Part shown: piece by piece, positions 18,361-26,294 of the stretch | How positions within the stretch are numbered: position 1 is the stretch's first letter | Layout of the letters: the number at the start of each line of letters is the position of its first letter | Assembly: GCF_965342175.1 (NCBI RefSeq) | Contig: NZ_CBDRBL010000014.1 | Coordinates: 42,217-106,216 of the forward strand | Origin: Actinacidiphila sp965342175 | GTDB lineage: Bacteria; Actinomycetota; Actinomycetes; Streptomycetales; Streptomycetaceae | Length of the DNA stretch: 64,000 bases | Direction: 5' to 3' | Program-made: the position numbers and the translations under genes | The notes under the pieces: generated by a model | Seen by the model: only the letters and a program-made list of their open reading frames with translations | What the model was told of the DNA's origin: nothing | Databases searched by the model: none

Positions 18361-18498
18361 GCGGTCGCGACGGCCGGGAGCAGGGGGCGTGCCGGTGGGG
18401 CCGGGAACCCCTTGGCTCCCCGCGAGGCAGCCGTGATAGTCATGCTTCCGTCACGGATCATGGCCCGGGGGGAAGGGCCAGGCCAGGAGGGGGTCTTC

Positions 18499-19521
18499 AT
18501 GAGTTCGGTCCGCCGGCATCCCGGCGTCGCGGCGGCGCCGGGGATACCGGAGCGCACGCCCGCGTTCTCGCTGAAGCGTTGGGCGCCACGTCCGCCGGCC
18601 CGGGTGGACCCGGCGCTCGGCGAGCCCGCTCTCGCGCGGCTCCGCACGTCCGCCGCGGCCGCCGACTGGCCCGCTGTGAAGGAGCAGTTGTCCGCGGTGA
18701 CGGACGGCTGGGAGCTGAGCTGGCTGGTCGACAACGCCCTCGACGTCGGCGGCTACGAGCGGTGGTTGCCCAAGGTCGTCGAAGCGGAACCCGAGTGCGG
18801 GACGGCCCTGCTGGTGGCGGGGGCACGGCAGGTGCAATGGGCCTGGGAGGCCCGCACCAGGGCCCGGGCCTCCCAGGTGTCCCAGGAGCAGTTCCGGGTG
18901 TTCCACGAGAGGCTCGAAGCGGCGGAGGACCTGCTGTACCGGGCCGCCGAGCGCGAGCCGGAGTCAGCCGCCCCGTGGTACTTCCTGCAGCGGTCCGGCC
19001 GGGGGCTGGGGGTCGGCGCCGACCTCGCGCGCCTCCGCTTCGAGGCGACGGTTCGGCGCTGCCCCGGGCACCTGGGCGCCCATCTGGAGCGCCTGCAGCA
19101 GGTGTGCCGCAAGTGGGGCGGCTCGTACGAGGAGATGCACGCCTTCGCCCGGGAGTCGATGCTCGGCGCCCCCGAGGGCAGCGCGCTCGGGGTGCTTGTC
19201 GCCGTCGCTCATCTGGAGCACTGGCTCGATCTCGAGCCCGGTCGCGACAGCGCCTACATCCTGAGCGACGCGGTGGCGGAGCAACTGCACGAGGCCGCGG
19301 ACCGCTCGGTCCGCCACCCCGCCTTCGGGCGCCCCACCGGCTGGGCGCACGTCCTCAACACCTTCGCCATGTCCTTCTCCCTGACCGGCGAGAACCCGTC
19401 CGCCGCCGCGGTGTTCGCGGCGCTCGGCGGACTCGTCACCGCCGACCCCTGGGAGTACCTCGACAGCGCCGACCCGCGGGTGCCCTACCGCGCCATGCGC
19501 TCCGCGGCCGGCCGCCACTGA
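18499..19521 (+). CDS. Tetratricopeptide-like hypothetical protein (DUF4034-like)
   Basis: A 340-residue soluble, helix-rich protein of unknown function. Repeating pairs of helices with WPAVKEQLSAV, LVAGARQVQWAWEAR, AAEDLLYRAAEREPESAAPWYFL and LQQVCRKWGGSYEEMHAFA resemble a Streptomyces family I believe is labelled DUF4034. The ATG at 18499-18501 follows AGGAGGGGG. The open frame extends upstream across the toxin relic and is not coding there. It precedes the Hsp90-like gene by 73 bases on the same strand and may belong to that unit. Confidence 0.75.
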   Translation: MSSVRRHPGVAAAPGIPERTPAFSLKRWAPRPPARVDPALGEPALARLRTSAAAADWPAVKEQLSAVTDGWELSWLVDNALDVGGYERWLPKVVEAEPECGTALLVAGARQVQWAWEARTRARASQVSQEQFRVFHERLEAAEDLLYRAAEREPESAAPWYFLQRSGRGLGVGADLARLRFEATVRRCPGHLGAHLERLQQVCRKWGGSYEEMHAFARESMLGAPEGSALGVLVAVAHLEHWLDLEPGRDSAYILSDAVAEQLHEAADRSVRHPAFGRPTGWAHVLNTFAMSFSLTGENPSAAAVFAALGGLVTADPWEYLDSADPRVPYRAMRSAAGRH

Positions 19522-19594
19522 CCGCCGCCGCCCCACCGCCCGTCCGCCCACGCCGGCACCCCTGCGTTCGCGCACCGACCAGAAGGCCACCCAG

Positions 19595-21457
19595 GTGTCC
19601 CAGCCCACGTCCCCGTCACCGTCCCAGACAGCCCACACCTTCCAGGTAGACCTGCGCGGCCTGGTCGACCTTCTCTCCCACCACCTCTACTCCAGCCCCC
19701 GCGTCTACCTCCGGGAACTGCTGCAGAACGCCGTCGACGCGATCACCGCCCGGCAGGCGGTCCAGCCGGGCGCGCCGGCGAGGATCACCGTGCGGACCGG
19801 TGAGACGCTCAGCGTCACCGACACCGGTGTCGGGCTGAGCGAGGCCGATGTGCACACCTTCCTCGCCACCATCGGGCGCAGCTCCAAGCGCGCCGCAGAC
19901 GGGGAGATCGAGGCCGCCCGCGGCGACTTCATCGGCCAGTTCGGCATCGGCCTGCTCGCCTGTTTCGTGGTGGCCGACGAGATCACCGTGGTCAGCCGCC
20001 CGGCCACCGCCTCCGGCGCCGGCGCCGTCGAATGGCGCGGTCGCTCCGACGGCAGCTACACGATCCGCACGCTCCCCGCCGACGCGCTGCCCGAGCCGGG
20101 CACGCGCGTGACGCTGACCCCGCGCGCGGACGCCCGCGAGTGGACGGAGCCCGAGCGGGTCGCCTCGCTGGCCCGGCACTACGGCAGCCTGCTGCGGCAC
20201 GAGGTCACCGTCGTCGACCCGCGCGGCGAGAGCGCCCAGGTCAACGAGACCCCGCCGTGGGAACGACGCCACGGCTCGCCGCTCGCCCGCGCCGAGGCGC
20301 TGGCCGAGCACTGCCGCGCGACGTTCGGCTTCACCCCGCTCGACACCATCGACCTCGACCTGCCCGTCGCCGGGCTGCGCGGTGTGGCGTACGTCCTGCC
20401 GACCGCGGTGAACCCGTCGGAGCGGGCCGGGCACCGGGTGCATCTGAAGGGCATGCTGCTCTCGGACCGGGCCGCCGAACTCCTCCCGGACTGGGCCTTT
20501 TTCGTCCGCTGCGTCGTGGACGTCACCAGCCTGCGCCCGACGGCCTCGCGTGAGGCGCTGTACGAGGACGAGACGCTGGCCGCCGTCCGCGAGGCCCTCG
20601 GCGCCCGTATCCGGGACTGGCTGACCGGGCTCCCGGCCAGCGACCCGGTGCTGCTGCAGCGCTTCATCGACAGCCACCACCTCGCCGTCAAGGCGCTGGC
20701 CCGCTATGACGACGCGCTGCTGCGGATGCTGCTGCCGTGGCTGCCCTTCGAGACCACGGACGGCAACGTCACCCTGGAGGAGTTCGCCCGCGCCCACCCC
20801 ACGGTGCTGGTCACCCGCAGCGTCGACGAGTTCCGGCAGGTCGCCCCGATCGCGGCGGCGGCCGGGCTGGGCGTCGTCAACGGCGGTTACACCTACGACC
20901 GGGACCTGGTGCACCGGCTGCCGGAGATCCGTCCCGGCACCACGGTCACCGACCTGGACCCCGCCACGGTGACGGCGCACCTCGACCCCGTCGACTCGGC
21001 CGCCGAGATCTCCGCCGCCTCCTTCCTGACCGTCGCCCGCGAGGTCGTCGGCCAGTACGACTGCGACGTCGTGCTGCGGGCCTTCCAGCCGGTCACGGCG
21101 CCCGCGCTGCTCCTGGACAACCGCGAGGCGCGCCACGAGCGCACCCGGGCCGGGCTCGCGGAGAGCAGCGACGGTCTGTGGGCGGACATCCTCGGCTCCC
21201 TGCGCACGCAGGCCCCGCGGGCGCAGCTCGTCCTCAACCACCTCAACCCGCTGGTGCGCCGGGCCGCCGGCATCACCGAGCGGGGGCTGGCGCTCTCCAC
21301 GGCAGAGGCCCTGTACGGGCAGGCGCTGCTGCTCACCCGGCGGCCGCTGAAGGCATCGGAGAGCGCGCTGCTCAACCGGGCCTTCATCGGCCTGCTCACC
21401 CATGCCATGCACGACCAGGACACGCCCACGTCCGGTCCGGACGCCGAGGAGCACTGA
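19595..21457 (+). CDS. Hsp90-family ATPase, HtpG-like
   Basis: A 620-residue protein. The N-terminal GHKL ATPase domain has YLRELLQNAVDAI (the catalytic Glu and Mg-binding Asn), VTDTGVGLS (ATP-contact Asp) and GQFGIGLLACFVV (lid region). A middle domain follows with SREALYEDE (the HtpG block normally written SREILQ), and a divergent C-terminus. It is shorter and more divergent than true HtpG of actinomycetes. It starts at GTG 19595-19597 behind a weak AGAAGG. The stop codon overlaps the start of the downstream TPR gene, implying coupled translation of chaperone and partner. Confidence 0.88.
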   Translation: MSQPTSPSPSQTAHTFQVDLRGLVDLLSHHLYSSPRVYLRELLQNAVDAITARQAVQPGAPARITVRTGETLSVTDTGVGLSEADVHTFLATIGRSSKRAADGEIEAARGDFIGQFGIGLLACFVVADEITVVSRPATASGAGAVEWRGRSDGSYTIRTLPADALPEPGTRVTLTPRADAREWTEPERVASLARHYGSLLRHEVTVVDPRGESAQVNETPPWERRHGSPLARAEALAEHCRATFGFTPLDTIDLDLPVAGLRGVAYVLPTAVNPSERAGHRVHLKGMLLSDRAAELLPDWAFFVRCVVDVTSLRPTASREALYEDETLAAVREALGARIRDWLTGLPASDPVLLQRFIDSHHLAVKALARYDDALLRMLLPWLPFETTDGNVTLEEFARAHPTVLVTRSVDEFRQVAPIAAAAGLGVVNGGYTYDRDLVHRLPEIRPGTTVTDLDPATVTAHLDPVDSAAEISAASFLTVAREVVGQYDCDVVLRAFQPVTAPALLLDNREARHERTRAGLAESSDGLWADILGSLRTQAPRAQLVLNHLNPLVRRAAGITERGLALSTAEALYGQALLLTRRPLKASESALLNRAFIGLLTHAMHDQDTPTSGPDAEEH

Positions 21458-24393
21458 TGCTGGACACCCCCGAAGCCGTGTTCGAGGCGCTCCGCGAGAA
21501 CAACGAGCGCCCCTACGGGACGCCGCGTACGGTGACGGCCGAGGAACTGGTGGAGGCGGCCGCGCAGTTCGAGGAGAAGGACGTCCTCGTCACGGCGCTG
21601 CTCGAACTCATGACGGCGTACGAGTACGCCGCAGAGCACCGCAAGTCCCCGGTGGTCTTCGCCCGGATCCTGAAGCTGTGGGAGGAGGCGCCCGGCTCCT
21701 TCAGCGAGTGGGAGGCCCGCCAGGTGCTGTGGCGTTACAAGTGGGTCACGACCTCGCTGCTCCAGGTGCCCGACGTCCCGCTCACGGCGGTCGACGGGTG
21801 GGTCGCCCAGATGGGCGAGCGCTACCGCTCCGCCGGCGAGGGCGTGCAGCCGGTGGCGGCGATGCGGCACCGCATCGCCGCGCACACGGGCGCGGACCTC
21901 GACGCGGCCTGGGACCTGTGGGTCACCCGGCCCCGGGAACCGCTCAGCGACTGCCTGGCCTGCGAGACCCGGCACCAGGGGCTGCACCACCTGGCGGCGG
22001 GCGACGACGATCAGGCCCTGAGCGTCTGGGAACCGGTCCTGACCGGCGTCCAGAGCTGCGAGGAGGAGCCCTGGGTCACCCAGGCCCACGCCCTGCTGCC
22101 GCTGCTGCGCCTCGGCCGCACCGACGAGGCCCGCTCGTACCATCTGACCGGCTACCGGCACGCCCGGGGCCGCGTCGGCATGGCCGAAGAGGTCGGACTG
22201 CACGTGGAGTTCTGCGCGCTGTCGGGCAACGAGGGCCGGGCGCTGGAGATCCTCGCCGAGAACCGCGCCCTCTTCGACGTCACCGGGGCACCGCTGTCGC
22301 TGCTCGGCTTCCTGACCGGGGTCGAGGTGCTCACCCGGCGCCTGGTCGACCAGGGGTACGACACGACGCCCGTCGCCGGACCACTGGGACGCACCTGGAC
22401 GGCCCGGGAACTGCTGGAGCACGTGCGCGAGCAGGGTGACGCCCTGGCCACGGCCTTCGACCGGCGCAACGGCACCGCCACCGTCGGCGACCGCCGCCGG
22501 GCCCGGCTCGAGCGGCGACCGCCGCTCGCCGAGCCGCTGCCGCTCGGGCTGCGCACCGCGACCGTGCCGTCCCCTGAGGGCGCGCCCGCCGTCCCGGCGC
22601 CTGCCGCGGCCGCGGCCGTGCCGGAGGTGCCGGAGGACTTCGTCGCACTGGTCGAGCGGGCCCGCGAGATGGACGACGCGGGCCGTCCCGGGGACGCGGA
22701 GCTGTGGCGCGAGATCGCCGGGCGCGTCGGGGCCGAAGGCCATGTCCACGACCCCCGGCTGGGCTCGGAGGCGCGCCTGCGGGGCGAACTGGCCGAGCAC
22801 CGCGCCTTCGCGGCCCTGGAGGAGGAGGACCTGGCGGCGGCGAGGGCCGCACTCGCCGAGGCACGGGAGCTGTTCGCCGAGGCCGGCCTGCCCGGGCGGG
22901 TGCTGGCCGCCCGTGCCCGGCTGGCCTCGGTGGGCGAGGAGCCCGGCGCGGAGGCGGGCGGGGCGTGGGCGGAACTGGACGCGGTGCTGCCCGAGGCCCG
23001 TGCGCTGGTGGACGGTGCCGTGGTGGACGGTGCCGCCACCTCTGAGGTCCGGCGGGCCTACCTCGTGGTGCTGCAGTGCCGGGCCTTCCTCGCGCACACC
23101 GAGGCGACGGCCGCGCTGCCCGACGTCCCGGAGCGGACGCGCGAGCGCTTCGAGGCCGCGGTGGCCGAGGCCGTGGCGGAGTCCGAGCGGCTGGGCTCCC
23201 CGGAGCGCACCGCCAACGCCCGGATGTTCGTTGCGGATCTCGCGGCGCGCTCCGGGGAACTGGACCGGGCCGAGCAGGAGCTGCGGAACGTGCTGCGGGC
23301 CGTGGAGGAGGCCGGGACGCCCTGGCGGGCCACACGCCCGAGGGGGCTGCTCGGCCAGGTGCTGCTGCAGCAGCACCGCCCCGAGGAGGCCATGGAGCAG
23401 TTCCGCGGCGCGCTCGCGTCGGCCGCCGCGTACGGCGACACCGCGTTCCCGGTGGCGCGCACCCACGCGCTGCTCGGCCACGCCGCCCACCACGCGGGCG
23501 ACCTGGGCGCCGCCGTGCGCCATCTGTCCGACGCGGCGGCGCGGCTGGACCGTGAGGGCGACGCTCCCGGCGCCGCCGAGCTGCGGGTGGAGTTGGCGGA
23601 TGTGCTCGCCCGCGCCGACCGGCAGGCGGACGCCGTCGCCGTGCTGGAGTCGCTGGTCTCGGACGAGGCCGCGGCCGCGGCCGCCATGGACGAACGCGCC
23701 CTGGCCCAGGCCCGGCTGCTGCTGGCACGGGGTCTGCGGGAGCTGGCGGAGCACCGCGCGAGCGCCGAGCAGTTCCTGCTGCTCGCCGACGCCGTCGAGC
23801 CGTGGGAGGAGCAGTCCACCCACACGCTCGTGGCCTCCGAGGCCGCCGTCGCCCTGCTGGCGGCCGGCCGCGAGGACGCGGCGCGCGCCGCGTACGAGCG
23901 CGCCGTCGCCTCGCACGCCAAGGGACCGAACCCGCACGCGGTCGCGGAGATGATGCGGGACTTCGCGGCGCACGCCGTGTCGGCCGGTGGCCCCGAGGGC
24001 CTGGAGGCGGCCTTGGGCCACCTGCGCGAAGCCGACGAGGTGGTGGCGGCCGTCCCTGCGGACGACGAGGACATCGCCCTCTGGTACGAGACCGGCTCCA
24101 CGCACTACCGGCGCGGCAGGGTCTACGCCGGCGCCGAGCGCTTCACCGAGGCGCTCGCCGAACTGGAGCGGGCGATCGCCGCCCACGAGGAGGGCGGACC
24201 CCGGGGTGAGGCGCCGCGCGCCGAGGCCGTCCGGGTCGCCGCGCTGGTCGAGGCGAACGGGCTGGACCGACCTCAGGCCGCCCTGGCGCGCCTGCGTGCG
24301 GCGGTCGTCCGCTGCCGGGAGGCCGGGCTCGACCACGCGGTCGAGATCCTCTCCCGCCTCGCCGACGAGGTCTCCTCGCGCCGCCGGGGCTGA
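21457..24393 (+). CDS. Large TPR-repeat protein coupled to Hsp90-like ATPase
   Basis: A 978-residue protein without signal peptide or membrane segment. The first 330 residues are a helical domain with LLRLGRTDEARSYHLTGYRHARG; a proline/alanine linker lies near residues 365-390; the rest is a long series of alpha-helical hairpins of tetratricopeptide character, for example EEAMEQFRGALASAAAYGD, HAGDLGAAVRHLSDAAARL and RFTEALAELERAIAAH. The start ATG (21457-21459) uses the last base of the Hsp90 stop codon (TGATG). TPR proteins are the classic Hsp90 partners in eukaryotes, so a cochaperone or client adaptor role is attractive, but that is inference. Confidence 0.85.
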   Translation: MLDTPEAVFEALRENNERPYGTPRTVTAEELVEAAAQFEEKDVLVTALLELMTAYEYAAEHRKSPVVFARILKLWEEAPGSFSEWEARQVLWRYKWVTTSLLQVPDVPLTAVDGWVAQMGERYRSAGEGVQPVAAMRHRIAAHTGADLDAAWDLWVTRPREPLSDCLACETRHQGLHHLAAGDDDQALSVWEPVLTGVQSCEEEPWVTQAHALLPLLRLGRTDEARSYHLTGYRHARGRVGMAEEVGLHVEFCALSGNEGRALEILAENRALFDVTGAPLSLLGFLTGVEVLTRRLVDQGYDTTPVAGPLGRTWTARELLEHVREQGDALATAFDRRNGTATVGDRRRARLERRPPLAEPLPLGLRTATVPSPEGAPAVPAPAAAAAVPEVPEDFVALVERAREMDDAGRPGDAELWREIAGRVGAEGHVHDPRLGSEARLRGELAEHRAFAALEEEDLAAARAALAEARELFAEAGLPGRVLAARARLASVGEEPGAEAGGAWAELDAVLPEARALVDGAVVDGAATSEVRRAYLVVLQCRAFLAHTEATAALPDVPERTRERFEAAVAEAVAESERLGSPERTANARMFVADLAARSGELDRAEQELRNVLRAVEEAGTPWRATRPRGLLGQVLLQQHRPEEAMEQFRGALASAAAYGDTAFPVARTHALLGHAAHHAGDLGAAVRHLSDAAARLDREGDAPGAAELRVELADVLARADRQADAVAVLESLVSDEAAAAAAMDERALAQARLLLARGLRELAEHRASAEQFLLLADAVEPWEEQSTHTLVASEAAVALLAAGREDAARAAYERAVASHAKGPNPHAVAEMMRDFAAHAVSAGGPEGLEAALGHLREADEVVAAVPADDEDIALWYETGSTHYRRGRVYAGAERFTEALAELERAIAAHEEGGPRGEAPRAEAVRVAALVEANGLDRPQAALARLRAAVVRCREAGLDHAVEILSRLADEVSSRRRG

Positions 24394-24408
24394 CGCCCCG
24401 GGACGAAG

Positions 24409-24438
24409 ACGGCGACCGTCCCGGAGGGCGGTCGCCGT
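24409..24438 (+). terminator. Terminator of the Hsp90-TPR operon
   Basis: ACGGCGACCG and CGGTCGCCGT form a perfect 10-base-pair stem with a 10-base loop, 16 bases after the TPR stop codon. Confidence 0.8.
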
Positions 24439-24631
24439 CCGCCCCGAGGGTGGTGGGCCGCCCCGCCGGGCGGGTCCGGGGGCGGACGGGCTTCAAGGAC
24501 ACACCTCGGATACAGCGGTTTTCGTCCGCGGTCTCGACCACCGCACCGGCCGGCACCTCGACGCGACGAGCCCACCGGTCGGCGTCGCCTTCGCCCGGAC
24601 CGGGCCTGGTCGCCGGCCCCGGCAAAGGCCC

Positions 24632-24694
24632 TGTCTTGCCTGCCTTGCCTGCCTTGCCTGCCTTGCCTGCTTTGCCTGCCTTACCTGCCTTACC
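24632..24694. repeat. Seven-copy 9-base tandem repeat (TGCCTTGCC)
   Basis: Seven consecutive 9-base units, three exactly TGCCTTGCC and four with one change each (TGTCTTGCC, TGCTTTGCC, TGCCTTACC twice), fill the space between two converging operons and end three bases before the RidA stop codon. The unit keeps a multiple of three, but no supported gene reads through it. It is pyrimidine-rich on the plus strand. Slippage-prone copy number is expected. Confidence 0.95.
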
Positions 24695-24697
24695 GGG

Positions 24698-25096
24698 TCA
24701 GGACAGCACGGCCAGGCCGTCGAGTTCGACCATGGCCTCCTCGTCCCACAGGCGGGTGATGCCGATGACCGCCATCGCCGGGTAGTCGCGGCCGGCCAGG
24801 GCCCGCCAGATGCGGCCGAGTTCGGGCGCGTGGTCGCGGTAGGCGGCGACATCGGTGGTGTGGACGGTGAGCCGGGCGAGGTCGGCGGGGCTCCCGCCGG
24901 CGGCCTCGAGCGCGGTGAGCAGATTGATCAGCGCGTGCTCGAACTGGGCGGGCAGGGTGTCCCCGACGACCTTGCCCGAGGAGTCCAGCGCGGTCTGGCC
25001 CGCGAGGAGGACGAGGGTGCGGCCGGTGGCGGTGACGGCGTGGCTGAAACCGGTCGGCGGCGAGAGCTCGGGCGGGTTGATCCGGTGGAGGGTCAT
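24698..25096 (-). CDS. RidA-family (YjgF/YER057c/UK114) imine deaminase-like protein
   Basis: A 132-residue trimer-forming protein of the Rid family. Blocks FSHAVTATGRTLVLLAGQT, PAQFEHALINLLTALEAAG and YPAMAVIGITRLWDEEAMVE match the family; the last strand usually carries the arginine that binds the carboxylate, here in GITRL. Rid proteins hydrolyse reactive enamines and imines to release ammonia. The gene overlaps the acyl-CoA dehydrogenase by four bases (ATGA), tying it to the aromatic catabolic operon, where an amino group must be lost if the substrate is 2-aminobenzoate. Confidence 0.88.
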   Translation of the reverse strand: MTLHRINPPELSPPTGFSHAVTATGRTLVLLAGQTALDSSGKVVGDTLPAQFEHALINLLTALEAAGGSPADLARLTVHTTDVAAYRDHAPELGRIWRALAGRDYPAMAVIGITRLWDEEAMVELDGLAVLS

Positions 25097-26199
25097 GCGA
25101 AGAGCTCCTTGGCGATGATGGACCGCTGGACTTCGGTGGCGCCTTCGTAGATTCGCGGTGCGCGGACCTCGCGGTAGAGGTGCTCCAGGAGGTGGCCGCG
25201 CTCCAGGGCCCGGGCCCCGTGGATCTGCACCGCGGCGTCGACGGCGTACTGGGCGGTCTCCGTGGCGAAGAGCTTGGCCATGGCGGAACTGCGGGCGGTC
25301 CCCGCGTCGCCGCGGTCGTAGGCCTCGGCGGCGGCGTAGACCAGCAGGCGGGCGGCCTCGGTACGGGTGGCGATCTCGGCGAGGACGTGCGCGACGGCCT
25401 GAAGGTCCTTCAGGGGCGCGCCGAAGGCGGTCCGGGAGGCGGCGTGGGCGGTGGCCGCGTCGAGAGCGGCCTGCGCCATCCCGACCGCGAAGGCGCCGAC
25501 GCTGGGCCGGAAGCGGTTGAGGGTGGTCATGGCGACCCGGAAACCTCGGTCGACCTCGCCGAGCACGTCCTGCTCCCCGACCGGTACGGCGTCGAAGCGC
25601 AGCCGCCCGATGGGGTGCGGGGAGAGCATGTCGAGGGGTTCGCCGGTGAGCCCCGGGCGGTCGGCGGGGACCGCGAAGGCGGTCACGCCGCGGGCGCCGG
25701 CGCCGGGGGCGGTCCGGGCGAAGACCGTGTAGACGTCGGCCTCGGGGGCGTTGGAGATCCAGCACTTCTCGCCGGTGAGCCGCCAGCCGCCGTCCGGTGC
25801 GGGCTCCGCGGCCAGTTCGAGGGCGGCGGCGTCGGAGCCGGCGCCGGGCTCGGTCAGGGCGAAGGCCACGACGGCCTCGCCGGAGACGACCCGCGGGATC
25901 CATCGCGCGGCCGGTTCCGGGGACTGCAGCAAGGGGTGGGCGCCCAGGCCCTGAAGGGCGAGCGCCGTCTCGGCCTCGGTGCACTCACGGGCCAGGGACT
26001 CGCGCAGCAGGCAGAGCTCCAGCGCGGTGCCGGGGAAGAGGCGGCCCAGCAGGCCGAGTTCGCCGAGGGCGGCGAGCAGCGGGCGGTTGACCCGCCCGGG
26101 TTCGCCGGACGCCGCGAGCGGCCGGAGCCGTTCGGCGGCCCAGTCGCGGACCTGTGCGCACCACTTGAGCTGTTCCGGGTCGAGCGCGAACGATGCCAC
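25093..26199 (-). CDS. Acyl-CoA dehydrogenase
   Basis: A 368-residue FAD flavoprotein of the acyl-CoA dehydrogenase superfamily, somewhat shorter than the usual 380-400. Motifs are AFALTEPGAGSDAAAL (substrate and FAD loop), WRLTGEKCWISNAPEADVY, and the C-terminal IYEGATEVQRSIIAKEL with the position of the catalytic glutamate. It would oxidise an acyl-CoA intermediate after ring opening or reduction. The start is GTG 26197-26199 with GGGAGGTG in front; the frame stays open beyond but crosses the divergent promoter. It is coupled to ridA and divergent from the CoA ligase. Confidence 0.92.
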   Translation of the reverse strand: MASFALDPEQLKWCAQVRDWAAERLRPLAASGEPGRVNRPLLAALGELGLLGRLFPGTALELCLLRESLARECTEAETALALQGLGAHPLLQSPEPAARWIPRVVSGEAVVAFALTEPGAGSDAAALELAAEPAPDGGWRLTGEKCWISNAPEADVYTVFARTAPGAGARGVTAFAVPADRPGLTGEPLDMLSPHPIGRLRFDAVPVGEQDVLGEVDRGFRVAMTTLNRFRPSVGAFAVGMAQAALDAATAHAASRTAFGAPLKDLQAVAHVLAEIATRTEAARLLVYAAAEAYDRGDAGTARSSAMAKLFATETAQYAVDAAVQIHGARALERGHLLEHLYREVRAPRIYEGATEVQRSIIAKELFA

Positions 26200-26224
26200 G
26201 CGGCACCTCCCGTATCGCGTACCG

Positions 26225-26252
26225 TTGACTGCCGTCACAAACACGTTACGCT
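26225..26252 (+). promoter_or_regulatory. Promoter of the CoA ligase with shared operator word
   Basis: TTGACT (26225-26230) and TACGCT (26247-26252) with a 16-base spacer form a good promoter for the ligase. The word TGACTGCCGTCAC (26226-26238) covers the -35 and recurs exactly upstream of the enoyl-CoA hydratase gene at 32572-32584. It also lies 27-39 bases upstream of the divergent dehydrogenase start, so one bound protein could control both directions. Confidence 0.6.
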
Positions 26253-26294
26253 GAATCCGTCCGCAACCAGGGGCCAACGAGGGGCGAACCCGCC

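Noticed and set aside
19616..21454. Long minus-strand frame opposite the Hsp90-like gene
   Set aside because: Arg/Gly/Val-rich low-complexity shadow; the plus strand has the GHKL motifs.
20893..24336. 1147-codon minus-strand frame opposite the TPR gene
   Set aside because: Composition is typical of a GC-rich antisense shadow and no ribosome site or family motif is visible.
24632..24694. Possible CRISPR array
   Set aside because: Units are 9 bases with no spacers; it is a simple tandem repeat.
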